From Larsenimonas suaedae (GTDB taxonomy: Bacteria > Pseudomonadota > Gammaproteobacteria > Pseudomonadales > Halomonadaceae), in the NCBI RefSeq assembly GCF_023712105.1, contig NZ_JAMLJI010000001.1, positions 248,001 to 312,000 of the forward strand: DNA of 64,000 nt, read 5' to 3'. Made by a program: the position numbers and the translations under genes. Below, piece after piece: positions 35,745-44,837 of this stretch; the stretch's first letter is position 1, and every line of letters starts with the position of its first letter. The notes beneath the pieces are model-generated. The model saw nothing but the letters and a program-made list of their open reading frames with translations, searched no databases and was not told the DNA's origin.

Positions 35745-36644
35745 ATGGCGTACAAGACACTGGAAGACACGATCGGCCACACGCCGCTTGTGGCACTGAG
35801 ACGAATCACGGCAGGGCGCAACAACACGCTGCTTGCAAAGCTTGAGGGCAACAACCCGGCCGGCTCGGTCAAGGACCGTCCGGCAGTGTCGATGCTGACG
35901 CACGCCGAGCGCCGCGGTGAGATTGCCCCGGGTGATACGTTGATCGAGGCGACCTCCGGCAACACCGGTATTGCCCTGGCCATGGCCGCGGCGATCAAGG
36001 GCTATCGGATGGTGCTGATCATGCCGGAGAACGCCAGCAGCGAGCGCAAGCAGGCGATGGCCGCCTACGGTGCCCAACTGATCGAGGTGACCAAGGACGA
36101 GGGCATGGAAGGCGCGCGGGACGTGGCCGAACGGATGATTGCCGAAGGCAAGGGCAAACCGCTCAATCAGTTTGCCAACACCGACAATCCCCTGGCGCAC
36201 TATCAGACCACCGGGCCCGAGCTCTGGAGCCAGACCAACGGCGAGATCACCCATTTTATCAGCTCGATGGGCACCACCGGTACCATCATGGGCACCTCCA
36301 GGTACCTGAAAGAGCAGAATCCGAACATCGAGATCGTGGGCCTTCAGCCGGCCGATGGCGCAAGCATTGCGGGCATTCGACGTTGGCCGGAAGCGTACCG
36401 CCCGAGCATTTTCGAGGACTTTCGGGTTGATCGTATCCTCGACATTACCCAGGACGCGGCCGAAGACAACATGCGTCGGCTGGCCCGTGAAGAGGGTATT
36501 CTGGCGGGGGTCTCCTCCGGCGGTGCGCTGGCCGGTGCGCTGCAGCTTGCCGAGACGCTTGAGAACGCCGTCATCGTGTTTATTGTGTGTGACCGGGGTG
36601 ACCGCTATCTCTCCACCGGTCTTTTCGCACCGGGGCAGGAGTAA
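35745..36644 (+). CDS. cysM: cysteine synthase B (O-acetylserine sulfhydrylase)
   Basis: PLP enzyme making cysteine (or S-sulfocysteine) from O-acetylserine, 299 residues. The PLP-lysine lies in NNPAGSVKDRPA, the substrate loop is EATSGNTGIALA, and the phosphate-binding motif is GTTGTIMG. The CysM-specific WPEAYRPSIF segment separates it from CysK. The ATG at 35745 follows GAGGA at 35736-35740. The rlmD gene starts three bases beyond its stop, so they are probably cotranscribed. Confidence 0.95.
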   Translation: MAYKTLEDTIGHTPLVALRRITAGRNNTLLAKLEGNNPAGSVKDRPAVSMLTHAERRGEIAPGDTLIEATSGNTGIALAMAAAIKGYRMVLIMPENASSERKQAMAAYGAQLIEVTKDEGMEGARDVAERMIAEGKGKPLNQFANTDNPLAHYQTTGPELWSQTNGEITHFISSMGTTGTIMGTSRYLKEQNPNIEIVGLQPADGASIAGIRRWPEAYRPSIFEDFRVDRILDITQDAAEDNMRRLAREEGILAGVSSGGALAGALQLAETLENAVIVFIVCDRGDRYLSTGLFAPGQE

Positions 36645-36647
36645 GCC

Positions 36648-38012
36648 GTGGCACGTTTGGGCCAGAAACGAGCGTCGCGTTCCGCAACGCGACGAGTGCT
36701 CGAGTCGCGCACGGCACACGAGCAGGGCGAGACCGAGGGTGTGATCGAGCGGCTGTCGTATGAAGGTCGTGGCGTTACTCGCAGCCAGGATGGCAAGGCG
36801 GTTTTTGTCGAACGAACGCTTCCCGGTGAGCGCGTCGTGTTTGCCGTGCATACCAGCCACCGTCGCTTCGATGAAGCGCATCCGAAAGAGATTCTTGTGG
36901 CCTCGCCCGAGCGGGTCGAGCCCATGTGTGTTCATTTTGGCGTCTGCGGGGGCTGTGACCTTCAGCATGCATCGATCGAAACGCAACGCCGCCACAAGCT
37001 CGAGACCCTCAGGGCGCACTTCGAGCAGCAGCGCATCGATGCCCCTGAGCCCTTGCTGCTTGCCGGCGCCGAAGCCGGGTATCGCCGCCGGGCGCGTCTG
37101 GGTGTTCGGGTCAACCGAGACGGCGAGGTGCTTCTTGGGTATCGCCGGCGCGGCAGTGACCGTCTGTTTGCGATCACCCAATGCCCGGTGCTGGTGCCCG
37201 CGCTCGAGTCACTGATTTCGCCGCTGCGCGAGTGCATCACGCAGCTCGAACACCCGCGCCATGTCGGCCACATTCAGCTCAACGATTCCGATCAGGGCGT
37301 CGAGGTCAGCGTTCGATTGATGAAACGTGTGCCCGAGGATCTCGAGCGCTTAAACGCGTTCGCCTGTGCAGAAGGCATCAGTCTCAGCGTGGTGGTCGGC
37401 CGTGATACGCCGAGCGTTGAGTGCATCAACGGTGAGGCCGAACACGGCTATACGCTGACGATTGATGGGCTAGACCCGGTGAGCCTTGCGTTCGGCAGCG
37501 GCGATTTCGTTCAGGTCAACGCGTCGGTCAATCAACAGATGGTAGACCGTCTGGTTGAGTGGTGCGGCCCGCTGGCGCAATCGGTGGTGGTTGATCTGTT
37601 CGCGGGCATCGGTAATTTCAGTCTGCCGCTGGCTCGATTGGGGGCGCAGATTCAGGCATTTGAAGGCCAACAGAGCATGGTGACCCGGCTGCTCGATAAT
37701 GCCCGTGCCAATGGTCTTGATTCGCACATTGAAGGGCACGTGGCGGATCTCAGCCGGGCGCTTCGAGGTACGACGCTTGCCTCTGCCGATCTTGTCGTGC
37801 TCGACCCCCCTCGCGCCGGGGCAGAAGCCATTGCCCGTCAACTTGCCGACCACGGGCCTGAACGCATTCTTTATATCGCCTGTGATCCGGCGACACTTGC
37901 GCGCGACGTCGCGCATCTGTGCGAGGGTGGATACCGAGTGGTCGAGCTGACGGTCGCGGATATGTTTCCCCAGACGGCCCATCTTGAAACGATGGTATTG
38001 CTGGAGCGGTAA
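36648..38012 (+). CDS. rlmD: 23S rRNA (uracil-1939-C5) methyltransferase
   Basis: SAM- and 4Fe-4S-dependent RNA methyltransferase (RumA), 454 residues. A TRAM domain (about 25-85) is followed by the cluster cysteines (CVHFGVCGGCDLQH and a later Cys in AITQCPV). The SAM motif is VDLFAGIGNFSLPLA, and the catalytic Cys is in ACDPATLARD, where Asp replaces the more common Asn. GTG start at 36648 with AGGAG at 36637-36641. Confidence 0.95.
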   Translation: MARLGQKRASRSATRRVLESRTAHEQGETEGVIERLSYEGRGVTRSQDGKAVFVERTLPGERVVFAVHTSHRRFDEAHPKEILVASPERVEPMCVHFGVCGGCDLQHASIETQRRHKLETLRAHFEQQRIDAPEPLLLAGAEAGYRRRARLGVRVNRDGEVLLGYRRRGSDRLFAITQCPVLVPALESLISPLRECITQLEHPRHVGHIQLNDSDQGVEVSVRLMKRVPEDLERLNAFACAEGISLSVVVGRDTPSVECINGEAEHGYTLTIDGLDPVSLAFGSGDFVQVNASVNQQMVDRLVEWCGPLAQSVVVDLFAGIGNFSLPLARLGAQIQAFEGQQSMVTRLLDNARANGLDSHIEGHVADLSRALRGTTLASADLVVLDPPRAGAEAIARQLADHGPERILYIACDPATLARDVAHLCEGGYRVVELTVADMFPQTAHLETMVLLER

Positions 38013-38029
38013 GTTCCAGATAAAACTAA

Positions 38030-38035
38030 TATAAT
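38030..38035 (+). promoter_or_regulatory. candidate -10 element for relA
   Basis: A perfect TATAAT in the AT-rich 73-base gap between rlmD and relA. The spacing to any -35-like hexamer is poor. Confidence 0.35.
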
Positions 38036-38085
38036 AAGCAATCAAGAACGAAGTCTTACGGGAGACCCCGGATGGGGGATAGGCC

Positions 38086-40359
38086 ATGGTAAAAGTACGA
38101 GAGTCTCAGCCGCTCGGCGCCGACGGGCGAATCGATGTCACCGCGTGGCTTGAGGCGTTTGCCGCTCAGGTGCCGCTCAAGGAGCCCGATCGGTTTGCCC
38201 GGGCCTGCCGGCTTGCCGAGCGCCTGGCGGTGGAGGCGGAGGCACGTCATTCGGAAAGTGCCTGGCGCGACCCGGGCGCAAGTCTCCATATCGGACTTGA
38301 GATGGCAAGCATCGTTGCCGAGCTCAAGCTCGATGAGTCGGCGCTGATTGCGGCCGTGCTTTACCGCTGCGTGCGTGAATCCCTGACCACGGTCGAGGCC
38401 GTTACCAAGGAGTTCGGCTCTGAAGTCGGTCAGTTGGTGGATGGCGTACTGAAAATGGCCGCCATCAGCCAGCTCCAAGCGCCTGCCCACGGGCTCGACC
38501 AGCACAACCAGCAGGACAACCTGCGCAAGATGCTGGTGACCATGATCGATGACGTGCGGGTGGCGCTGATTAAGATCGTGGAGCGAACCTGCATGCTGCG
38601 CGAGGTTCGCAACAGCTCGCGCGAGCGCTGCCTGCGCGTGGCCCGTGAGGTATTCGATATCTACGCGCCGCTGGCCCATCGGCTCGGGGTCGGACAGCTC
38701 AAGTGGGAGCTCGAGGACCTGTCGTTTCGCTATCTGCATGAAACGGACTACAAATCGATTGCCAAGCAGCTTTCCGAAAAGCGCCTTGATCGCGACCGCT
38801 ACATTTCGGAAGTAATCTCGATGCTCGAGACCATGCTCACCGAGCAGGGCATCGTGCCCTACGATATTTCCGGGCGCGCCAAGCACATCTATTCGATCTG
38901 GCGAAAGATGAAGCGCAAGCGCATCGATTTCTCTGAAGTCTATGACGTGCGTGCCGTCCGCATTCTGGTCCCGAAAGTCGCCGACTGCTACACGCTGCTC
39001 GGACTGGTGCATTCGAAATGGCACCACGTCCCCAATGAATTCGACGACTACATCGCCAACCCCAAGAAAAACGGCTATCAGTCGCTGCATACCGCGGTCA
39101 TCGGGCCTGAAAACAAGGTGCTCGAAATCCAGGTGCGTACCTTCGACATGCACGAGGAGGCCGAGCTCGGGGTCTGCGCCCACTGGCGGTACAAGGGCAC
39201 CGATGTCGATTCCAAGAGCCGCGGCTATGAAGAAAAGATCGCCTGGCTACGGCAAGTGCTCGAGTGGCAGGAAGAGCTTGGTGAGCTTGGTGACATCAGT
39301 CAGGGGCTTCGCTCGGACGTGGCCCCGGACCGCATCTATGTATTCACCCCCGAAGGCCACGTTATTGACCTGCCGAGCAAGGCCACCCCGATCGATTTCG
39401 CCTACCGCGTTCATACCGAAGTCGGCCATCTGTGCCGGGGCGCGAAGGTCAATGGCCGGATCGTGCCGCTGACCTATCTTCTAAAGACCGGGCAGCAGGT
39501 CGAGATCCTGACCGCGACCCGCGGCGGGCCAAGCCGCGACTGGCTCAACCCAAGCCTCGGCTTCGTTCGAACTTCGCGGGCGCGCGCCAAGATTCAGTCG
39601 CGGTTCAAGGAACAGGACCGCGCGCAGAATCTGGAAGAGGGGCGTTCACTGCTTGAAAAAGAGTTCAAGCGGCTCGATCTGGACAACCTTGACCGCGTAA
39701 AGCTTGCCAAGGCGGTCAATTACACCGCCGTTGATGACATGTACGCAGCGATCGGCGCGGGTGACCTTCGCATCGGTCAGGTGCTTTCCCAGGCGCAGAA
39801 CCTGTTCGGTGAAGACGATTCCGACCAGGAGCAGCTCGATCGACTCCTGACTCGCCCCCGCAAGGGCGCCGCACCCGACAGCGACAGCATCACGGTGCTC
39901 GGGGTCGGCAATCTCAAGACGCAGATGGCCAACTGCTGCCATCCGGTGCCCGGCGATCAGATTGTCGGGTTCATCACCCAGGGCCGGGGTGTGACCATTC
40001 ACCGTCAGGATTGCCCCAATCTGTTGCAGCTCAAAAGCGATGAGCCCCAGCGCATCGTCGAGGTCGAGTGGGGCGATCGTCAAATCGCGCAGTACCCGGT
40101 CGACATTGAAATTCAGGCCTGGGACCGAAACGGGTTGCTTCGTGACGTCACTACCGTGTTGACCGGCGAGAAGGTCAACGTGCTCTCGGTCAATACCCGC
40201 ACCAATACGCAGGAGCATATGGCCACGCTCAATATCACGCTCGAGGTGTCGAGCATCGAAGCGCTGGGGCGTCTGTTCAGCCGTATTCAGCAACTCTCCA
40301 ATGTGACCGACATCAAGCGGCTGCGTCAGGGCGGCCCATCAGAGCGAGGCGAACCATGA
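38086..40359 (+). CDS. relA: GTP pyrophosphokinase RelA
   Basis: Ribosome-dependent (p)ppGpp synthetase of the stringent response, 757 residues. The N-terminal hydrolase domain is degenerate: the expected HD motif reads VLYRCVRE. The synthetase domain (RAKHIYSIWRKMKRKR, YDVRAVRILV, EFDDYIANPKKNGYQSLHT) carries the EFDD motif of the monofunctional RelA type. TGS (RIYVFTPEGHVIDLP), zinc-finger and ACT domains follow. It overlaps mazG by four bases, the classic relA-mazG pair. Confidence 0.97.
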   Translation: MVKVRESQPLGADGRIDVTAWLEAFAAQVPLKEPDRFARACRLAERLAVEAEARHSESAWRDPGASLHIGLEMASIVAELKLDESALIAAVLYRCVRESLTTVEAVTKEFGSEVGQLVDGVLKMAAISQLQAPAHGLDQHNQQDNLRKMLVTMIDDVRVALIKIVERTCMLREVRNSSRERCLRVAREVFDIYAPLAHRLGVGQLKWELEDLSFRYLHETDYKSIAKQLSEKRLDRDRYISEVISMLETMLTEQGIVPYDISGRAKHIYSIWRKMKRKRIDFSEVYDVRAVRILVPKVADCYTLLGLVHSKWHHVPNEFDDYIANPKKNGYQSLHTAVIGPENKVLEIQVRTFDMHEEAELGVCAHWRYKGTDVDSKSRGYEEKIAWLRQVLEWQEELGELGDISQGLRSDVAPDRIYVFTPEGHVIDLPSKATPIDFAYRVHTEVGHLCRGAKVNGRIVPLTYLLKTGQQVEILTATRGGPSRDWLNPSLGFVRTSRARAKIQSRFKEQDRAQNLEEGRSLLEKEFKRLDLDNLDRVKLAKAVNYTAVDDMYAAIGAGDLRIGQVLSQAQNLFGEDDSDQEQLDRLLTRPRKGAAPDSDSITVLGVGNLKTQMANCCHPVPGDQIVGFITQGRGVTIHRQDCPNLLQLKSDEPQRIVEVEWGDRQIAQYPVDIEIQAWDRNGLLRDVTTVLTGEKVNVLSVNTRTNTQEHMATLNITLEVSSIEALGRLFSRIQQLSNVTDIKRLRQGGPSERGEP

Positions 40360-41177
40360 CCGCGGCGACCCCGTACACATTGAGCGATCTGCGCTATTTG
40401 ATGGCCACGCTTCGCGACCCGGAGCAGGGGTGCCCGTGGGACCTCAAGCAGCGCTTCGAAACGATCGTGCCGCATACGATAGAAGAGGCGTACGAAGTGG
40501 CCGACGCCATCGAGTGCAAGGCCTTCGATGAGCTGCCGGGGGAGCTTGGCGATTTACTGTTTCAGGTGGTGTTCTACGCCCAGATTGCCGATGAGGACGC
40601 CAGGTTCGATCTTGATGATGTGATCGATACGTTGGTGCGCAAGATGGTGCGTCGCCACCCGCACGTGTTTCTCGATGGCACGCTCTACGGCGAAAAGAAC
40701 GACGGTAACTCTCAGCATGAGGCGTCAATCAACGCCCGCTGGGAAGCGATCAAGGCTTACGAGCGCGAAACGCGGGATGCATCCTCGCTGCTTGATGACG
40801 TGCCGGTCGGGCTTCCGGCCCTGACCCGGGCGGGCAAGCTTTCAAAGCGCGCCGCGCGAGGCGGGTTCGATTGGCCGGACGCCCGGGGCGCGCTTGCCAA
40901 GGTGCATGAAGAGCTTGCAGAACTTGAGCAGGCCATGGCCGAGGGCCAGGCTGATGCCTGTGAGGACGAACTGGGCGATGTGCTGTTTTCGGTCGTGAAC
41001 CTTGCCCGCAAGCAGGGGATCGATCCGGAACAGGCGCTTAGGCGCACCAACGCCAAGTTCGAGCGGCGGTTTCGCTACGTTGAACGCGCGATCGGCGATG
41101 AGGGCGGTGCGCTTGAATCAGCGTCGCTCGACACAATGGAAGCGCACTGGCAAGCGGCCAAGCGTCAGGAGCGTTGA
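40356..41177 (+). CDS. mazG: nucleoside triphosphate pyrophosphohydrolase MazG
   Basis: Hydrolyses NTPs and lowers ppGpp in relatives, 273 residues with two MazG helical domains. The first is GCPWDLKQRFETIVPHTIEEAYE...GELGDLLFQV, the second WPDARGALAKVHEELAEL...ELGDVLFSVVNLAR. Both keep the Glu/Asp metal-binding set. It is coupled to relA. A strong terminator ends the operon. Confidence 0.96.
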   Translation: MTAATPYTLSDLRYLMATLRDPEQGCPWDLKQRFETIVPHTIEEAYEVADAIECKAFDELPGELGDLLFQVVFYAQIADEDARFDLDDVIDTLVRKMVRRHPHVFLDGTLYGEKNDGNSQHEASINARWEAIKAYERETRDASSLLDDVPVGLPALTRAGKLSKRAARGGFDWPDARGALAKVHEELAELEQAMAEGQADACEDELGDVLFSVVNLARKQGIDPEQALRRTNAKFERRFRYVERAIGDEGGALESASLDTMEAHWQAAKRQER

Positions 41178-41209
41178 CGCGGGTGCCTCGCGGCTGAGCC
41201 GACGCCTTT

Positions 41210-41235
41210 AAAATGCGACCTAGGTCGCATTTTTT
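41210..41235 (+). terminator. intrinsic terminator of relA-mazG
   Basis: A 10-bp stem (41210-41219 with 41224-41233) around CTAG, then a T-run. Confidence 0.9.
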
Positions 41236-41315
41236 ATGCGCGGGTGACAGCATTGAACCGGGTTTCTCGGCTAAGCTGCTAGCGCAGCACCGTCAATACA
41301 CTAAGGGGGATCACC

Positions 41316-43967
41316 ATGAGCGATGACTTGCACGAGTCCTTGAGAGAAAACGTTCGTATTCTCGGCGACAACCTGGGACAGACCATCGCCTCGGACATGG
41401 GCAAGGATTTCCTGGCCAAGATCGAACGCATTCGCGCGCTGGCCAAGGACGGGCGGCGTGAGGGCAGTGATGAGCGCAAGGAACTGATCGATTACCTGCG
41501 CCGGCTCCCCGAAAGTGAATTGTTGCCCGTCACCCGTGCGTTCAACCAGTTCCTGAACCTTGCCAACCTCGCCGAGCAGCACTACCGCACTCGAGCGCGC
41601 CGGGTCGAGGATTATCGTCCCGGTAGCCAGCCTGAGATGGGCGAGCTTCTGGAGCGCATTCATCAAAAGGGCCACGACGCTCAGGCCATCATTCGGGCAT
41701 TCGAGGAAATGCGGGTCGAGCTCGTTCTAACGGCGCACCCGACCGAGGTCGTACGGCGCACGCTGATCCAGAAATACGACGCCATTGATGAATGTCTGAC
41801 GCTGCTCGAGCAGGCAACTGATCATCCCGAGCTTGAAACGCGGGTCAGCAGTCGTTTGACCGAGCTGGTAAGCCAAGCCTGGCACACCGACGAGATTCGC
41901 AAGGAACGCCCAACACCGGTCGATGAAGCGCGCTGGGGCTTTGCCGTCATCGAGAATTCGCTGTGGCAGGCGGTGCCCGAGTTCTACCGTGATCTGGACA
42001 ATCGGCTGCTCGAGCTTGCCGGTGAGCGGCTGCCGCTTGACGCCTCGCCGCTGCGTTTTGCCTCCTGGATGGGCGGTGACCGCGATGGCAACCCGAACGT
42101 GACCGCCAGTGTGACCCGGGAAGTGCTGTTGCTCGGACGGTGGATGGCGGCGGATCTCTACGCGCGGGATCTTCTTCAGCTCAAGCGTGAGCTCTCGATG
42201 TGGAAGGCCACCTCTGCGCTTCGCGCGGAAACCGGCGATGTGGCCGAACCTTACCGGGAGCTCTTGAGACGGTTGCTGCACCGCGTGGAAGAAACCCGTG
42301 ACTGGGCCAAGGCGCGCCTTGACGGCAAGCCGTTCACGCCGTCGGTGGCTGTCATCGAGACACGCGAACAGCTCTTCGCACCGCTTCTGCTGTGCTACCG
42401 CTCCCTGTGTGACTGCGGTCTTCACACCATCGCCAACGGCGCGCTGCTGGACACCCTTCGGCGAGTGGCGTGTTTCGGTGTGACGCTTACCAAACTCGAT
42501 GTGCGTCAGGAATCCTCGCGCCATTCGGAAGCGCTCGATGAGCTGACCGAGCATTTGGGTCTTGGGCATTATCTTGATTGGGACGAGGCCCAGCGTCAGC
42601 GGTTTCTGCTCGAGGAACTCACCTCCAAGCGGCCGTTGGTGCCACCGCACTGGCAGTGCTCCGAGCCAACGCGCGAAGTGCTTGATACGTTCGAGGTGGT
42701 GGCCTCGGAGCCGAAGGAGGCGCTTGGTTCCTACGTGATTTCGATGGCAGGCCAGCCTTCCGATGTGCTGGCGGTGGCGCTGTTGATGAAGGAGTACGGC
42801 GGCAGCGTAAAGCTTCCGATTTCACCGCTGTTTGAAACCCTTGATGATCTTGATCGCGCAAGTTCAGTGGTCGACACCCTGCTTGGGTTTGAGGCGTACC
42901 GCGCGGTAATTGATGACCGCCAGGAAGTGATGATTGGCTACTCCGACTCGGCCAAGGACGCCGGTCAACTGGCGGCGGCCTGGGCGCAGTACCGCGCTCA
43001 GGAAACGCTGGTCGAGGTCTGCAAGGCGCAGGGCGTCTCGCTGACGCTCTTTCACGGGCGCGGCGGCACGGTCGGGCGCGGTGGCGGCCCGGCGCACGCC
43101 GCGATTCTTTCGCAGCCCCCCGGCTCCGTCAATGGCAGTCTGCGCGTCACCGAGCAGGGCGAGATGATCCGTTTCAAGTTCGGCCAGCCCGGCATTGCCG
43201 TGCGGTCGATGGAAATCTACGCCTGCGCGGTGCTCGAGGCCTCGCTTCTGCCGCCGCCCAAGCCCAAGCAGCACTGGCGCGATGAGATGGATACGCTGGC
43301 GCGCTGTGCGCACGAGGTATATCGAAGCGTGGTGCGTGAGGATCCGAGCTTCGTACCGTATTTCCGCGCTGTCACGCCTGAAACCGCGCTGTCGCGCCTG
43401 CCGCTCGGCTCGCGCCCGGCCAAGCGCCGACAGGACGGCGGGGTCGAAACGCTCAGAGCGATTCCCTGGATCTTTGCCTGGACACAGACGCGTCTGATGC
43501 TGCCGGCCTGGCTTGGTAGCGGTGAGGCCTTCCGGCAGCGCGCCGACAGCGCCGAGGGTCTTGGCGTGCTGCGCGAAATGATGGAGCAGTGGCCATTTTT
43601 CGGTACCTACGTCGACATGCTCGAAATGCTCTTGGCCAAGGCCGATGTCGACATCACCGCCTACTACGAACAGCGTCTGGTGGATGAGCCGCTGCTTCGT
43701 GCGCTGGGCGAGAAGCTTCGAACGCGCTTTACCGAGCTTGTCGATGTGCTGCTCGAGATTCGCGAGCAGGATCAGCTTCTTGAGCATGCGCCGCTGATTC
43801 GTCAGGCGATCGAGGTGCGAAATCCCTACCTTGATCCGCTCCATGGGGTTCAGGCCGAGCTTTTACAGCGAAATCGCAACGCCGACGGCGCGATTTCCTC
43901 GGAGCTTTCCAGGGCGCTGATGGTCAGTATGGCTGGAATCGCCGCCGGGCTTCGAAATACCGGCTAA
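41316..43967 (+). CDS. ppc: phosphoenolpyruvate carboxylase
   Basis: Anaplerotic enzyme forming oxaloacetate from PEP and bicarbonate, 883 residues, as in E. coli. Catalytic His141 is in VLTAHPTEVVRRTL. Other motifs are SWMGGDRDGNPNVT, GYSDSAKDAG, LFHGRGGTVGRGGGP and the C-terminal LRNTG. AGGGGGATCACC precedes the ATG. It stands alone between two terminator-like regions. The long minus-strand frames inside it are shadows. Confidence 0.98.
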   Translation: MSDDLHESLRENVRILGDNLGQTIASDMGKDFLAKIERIRALAKDGRREGSDERKELIDYLRRLPESELLPVTRAFNQFLNLANLAEQHYRTRARRVEDYRPGSQPEMGELLERIHQKGHDAQAIIRAFEEMRVELVLTAHPTEVVRRTLIQKYDAIDECLTLLEQATDHPELETRVSSRLTELVSQAWHTDEIRKERPTPVDEARWGFAVIENSLWQAVPEFYRDLDNRLLELAGERLPLDASPLRFASWMGGDRDGNPNVTASVTREVLLLGRWMAADLYARDLLQLKRELSMWKATSALRAETGDVAEPYRELLRRLLHRVEETRDWAKARLDGKPFTPSVAVIETREQLFAPLLLCYRSLCDCGLHTIANGALLDTLRRVACFGVTLTKLDVRQESSRHSEALDELTEHLGLGHYLDWDEAQRQRFLLEELTSKRPLVPPHWQCSEPTREVLDTFEVVASEPKEALGSYVISMAGQPSDVLAVALLMKEYGGSVKLPISPLFETLDDLDRASSVVDTLLGFEAYRAVIDDRQEVMIGYSDSAKDAGQLAAAWAQYRAQETLVEVCKAQGVSLTLFHGRGGTVGRGGGPAHAAILSQPPGSVNGSLRVTEQGEMIRFKFGQPGIAVRSMEIYACAVLEASLLPPPKPKQHWRDEMDTLARCAHEVYRSVVREDPSFVPYFRAVTPETALSRLPLGSRPAKRRQDGGVETLRAIPWIFAWTQTRLMLPAWLGSGEAFRQRADSAEGLGVLREMMEQWPFFGTYVDMLEMLLAKADVDITAYYEQRLVDEPLLRALGEKLRTRFTELVDVLLEIREQDQLLEHAPLIRQAIEVRNPYLDPLHGVQAELLQRNRNADGAISSELSRALMVSMAGIAAGLRNTG

Positions 43968-44017
43968 CGCAAAATTTTTTTAGAAGCCCGCCCTTGAAAT
44001 GCGTCTCATGGCACCTA

Positions 44018-44065
44018 ATGTTGTGGGGTAGAACAACATGTGGCAGTGGCAATCTTGCCGCTGCC
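44018..44065 (+). promoter_or_regulatory. two hairpins in the ppc-sodA gap
   Basis: The first (44018-44024 with 44033-44039) is a 7-bp stem. The second (44042-44050 with 44057-44065) is a 9-bp stem with one GU pair. They lie 76-123 bases before the sodA ATG. There is no T-run after them, so they look like a structured leader rather than a terminator. TTGAAA at 43994-43999 could be a -35. Confidence 0.4.
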
Positions 44066-44140
44066 GATCGTGGTTTTAGAGCGGGCACATGAAGGTGCCT
44101 TCCCGTAAAACCGAAAGCTGTCGTAAAAGGAGTCCTTCCA

Positions 44141-44770
44141 ATGGCTTATCAGCTTCCTGAACTTCCGTATGCGTACAACGCGCTCGAGCCGCATTTCGAC
44201 GCGATGACCATGGAAATTCACCACACCAAGCACCACAACACCTACGTGACCAATGCCAATGGCGCGTTGGAAAAACTCCCGGAAGAGCTTGGCCAGCTGT
44301 CAGCCGAGGAACTTGTTCAGAAAATCGATCAGGTCCCGGAAGCTCAGCGCACTGCCGTGCGCAATAACGCTGGCGGTCACGCCAACCACAGCCTGTTCTG
44401 GACTGTTCTGTCTCCTGAAGGTGGCGGTGAGCCGAAAGGCGACGTGGCAGACGCGATCAAGGAAACCTTTGGCAGCGTCGATGCGTTCAAGGAACAGTTC
44501 GAAACCGCGGCGAAAGGCCGTTTCGGTTCCGGTTGGGCCTGGCTTGCAGTCAAAGACGGCAAGCTGATCGTCACTTCGACGGCCAACCAAGACAGCGCCC
44601 TGATGCCTGAATCCTTCGGCGGCGCCTCCGCTACGCCGATTCTAGGACTCGACGTCTGGGAGCATGCGTACTATCTGAACTTCCAGAACCGTCGCCCGGA
44701 CTACATCAAGGCGTTCTGGAACCTCGTCAACTGGGACGAAGTTGAAAAGCGCTATCAGGCGGCCAAATAA
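44141..44770 (+). CDS. sodA: superoxide dismutase, Mn type
   Basis: Converts superoxide to oxygen and hydrogen peroxide, 209 residues. Metal ligands are the His of [15 protein letters not shown], the His of [10 protein letters not shown], and Asp and His of LDVWEHAYY. Gly-Gly-His at the second ligand and the Gln in [10 protein letters not shown] are the Mn-type pattern; Fe-type enzymes have AAQxWNH. AAGGAG precedes the ATG. It is a single gene with a good terminator. Confidence 0.94.
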   Translation: MAYQLPELPYAYNALEPHFDAMTMEIHHTKHHNTYVTNANGALEKLPEELGQLSAEELVQKIDQVPEAQRTAVRNNAGGHANHSLFWTVLSPEGGGEPKGDVADAIKETFGSVDAFKEQFETAAKGRFGSGWAWLAVKDGKLIVTSTANQDSALMPESFGGASATPILGLDVWEHAYYLNFQNRRPDYIKAFWNLVNWDEVEKRYQAAK

Positions 44771-44791
44771 CCGGTCTTCCTGCACACGCGA

Positions 44792-44818
44792 AAAACCCGG
44801 CCTAGGCCGGGTTTTTTT
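44792..44818. terminator. terminator between sodA and topB
   Basis: A 10-bp stem (44792-44801 with 44806-44815) with a CTAG loop, with A and T runs on either side, suitable for both the sodA and the convergent topB transcripts. Confidence 0.9.
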
Positions 44819-44837
44819 ATGGCTGTGACATGATCGG

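Noticed and set aside
35697-37181. 494-codon minus-strand frame across cysM and rlmD
   Set aside because: It crosses two well-identified plus-strand genes and shows no domain or ribosome-binding site of its own.
40356-41177. Toxin-antitoxin link for mazG
   Set aside because: No mazEF genes are adjacent; this is the standard relA-mazG housekeeping pair.
42864-43844. 326-codon minus-strand frame inside ppc
   Set aside because: Lies entirely within a full-length, well-conserved carboxylase; a coding shadow.
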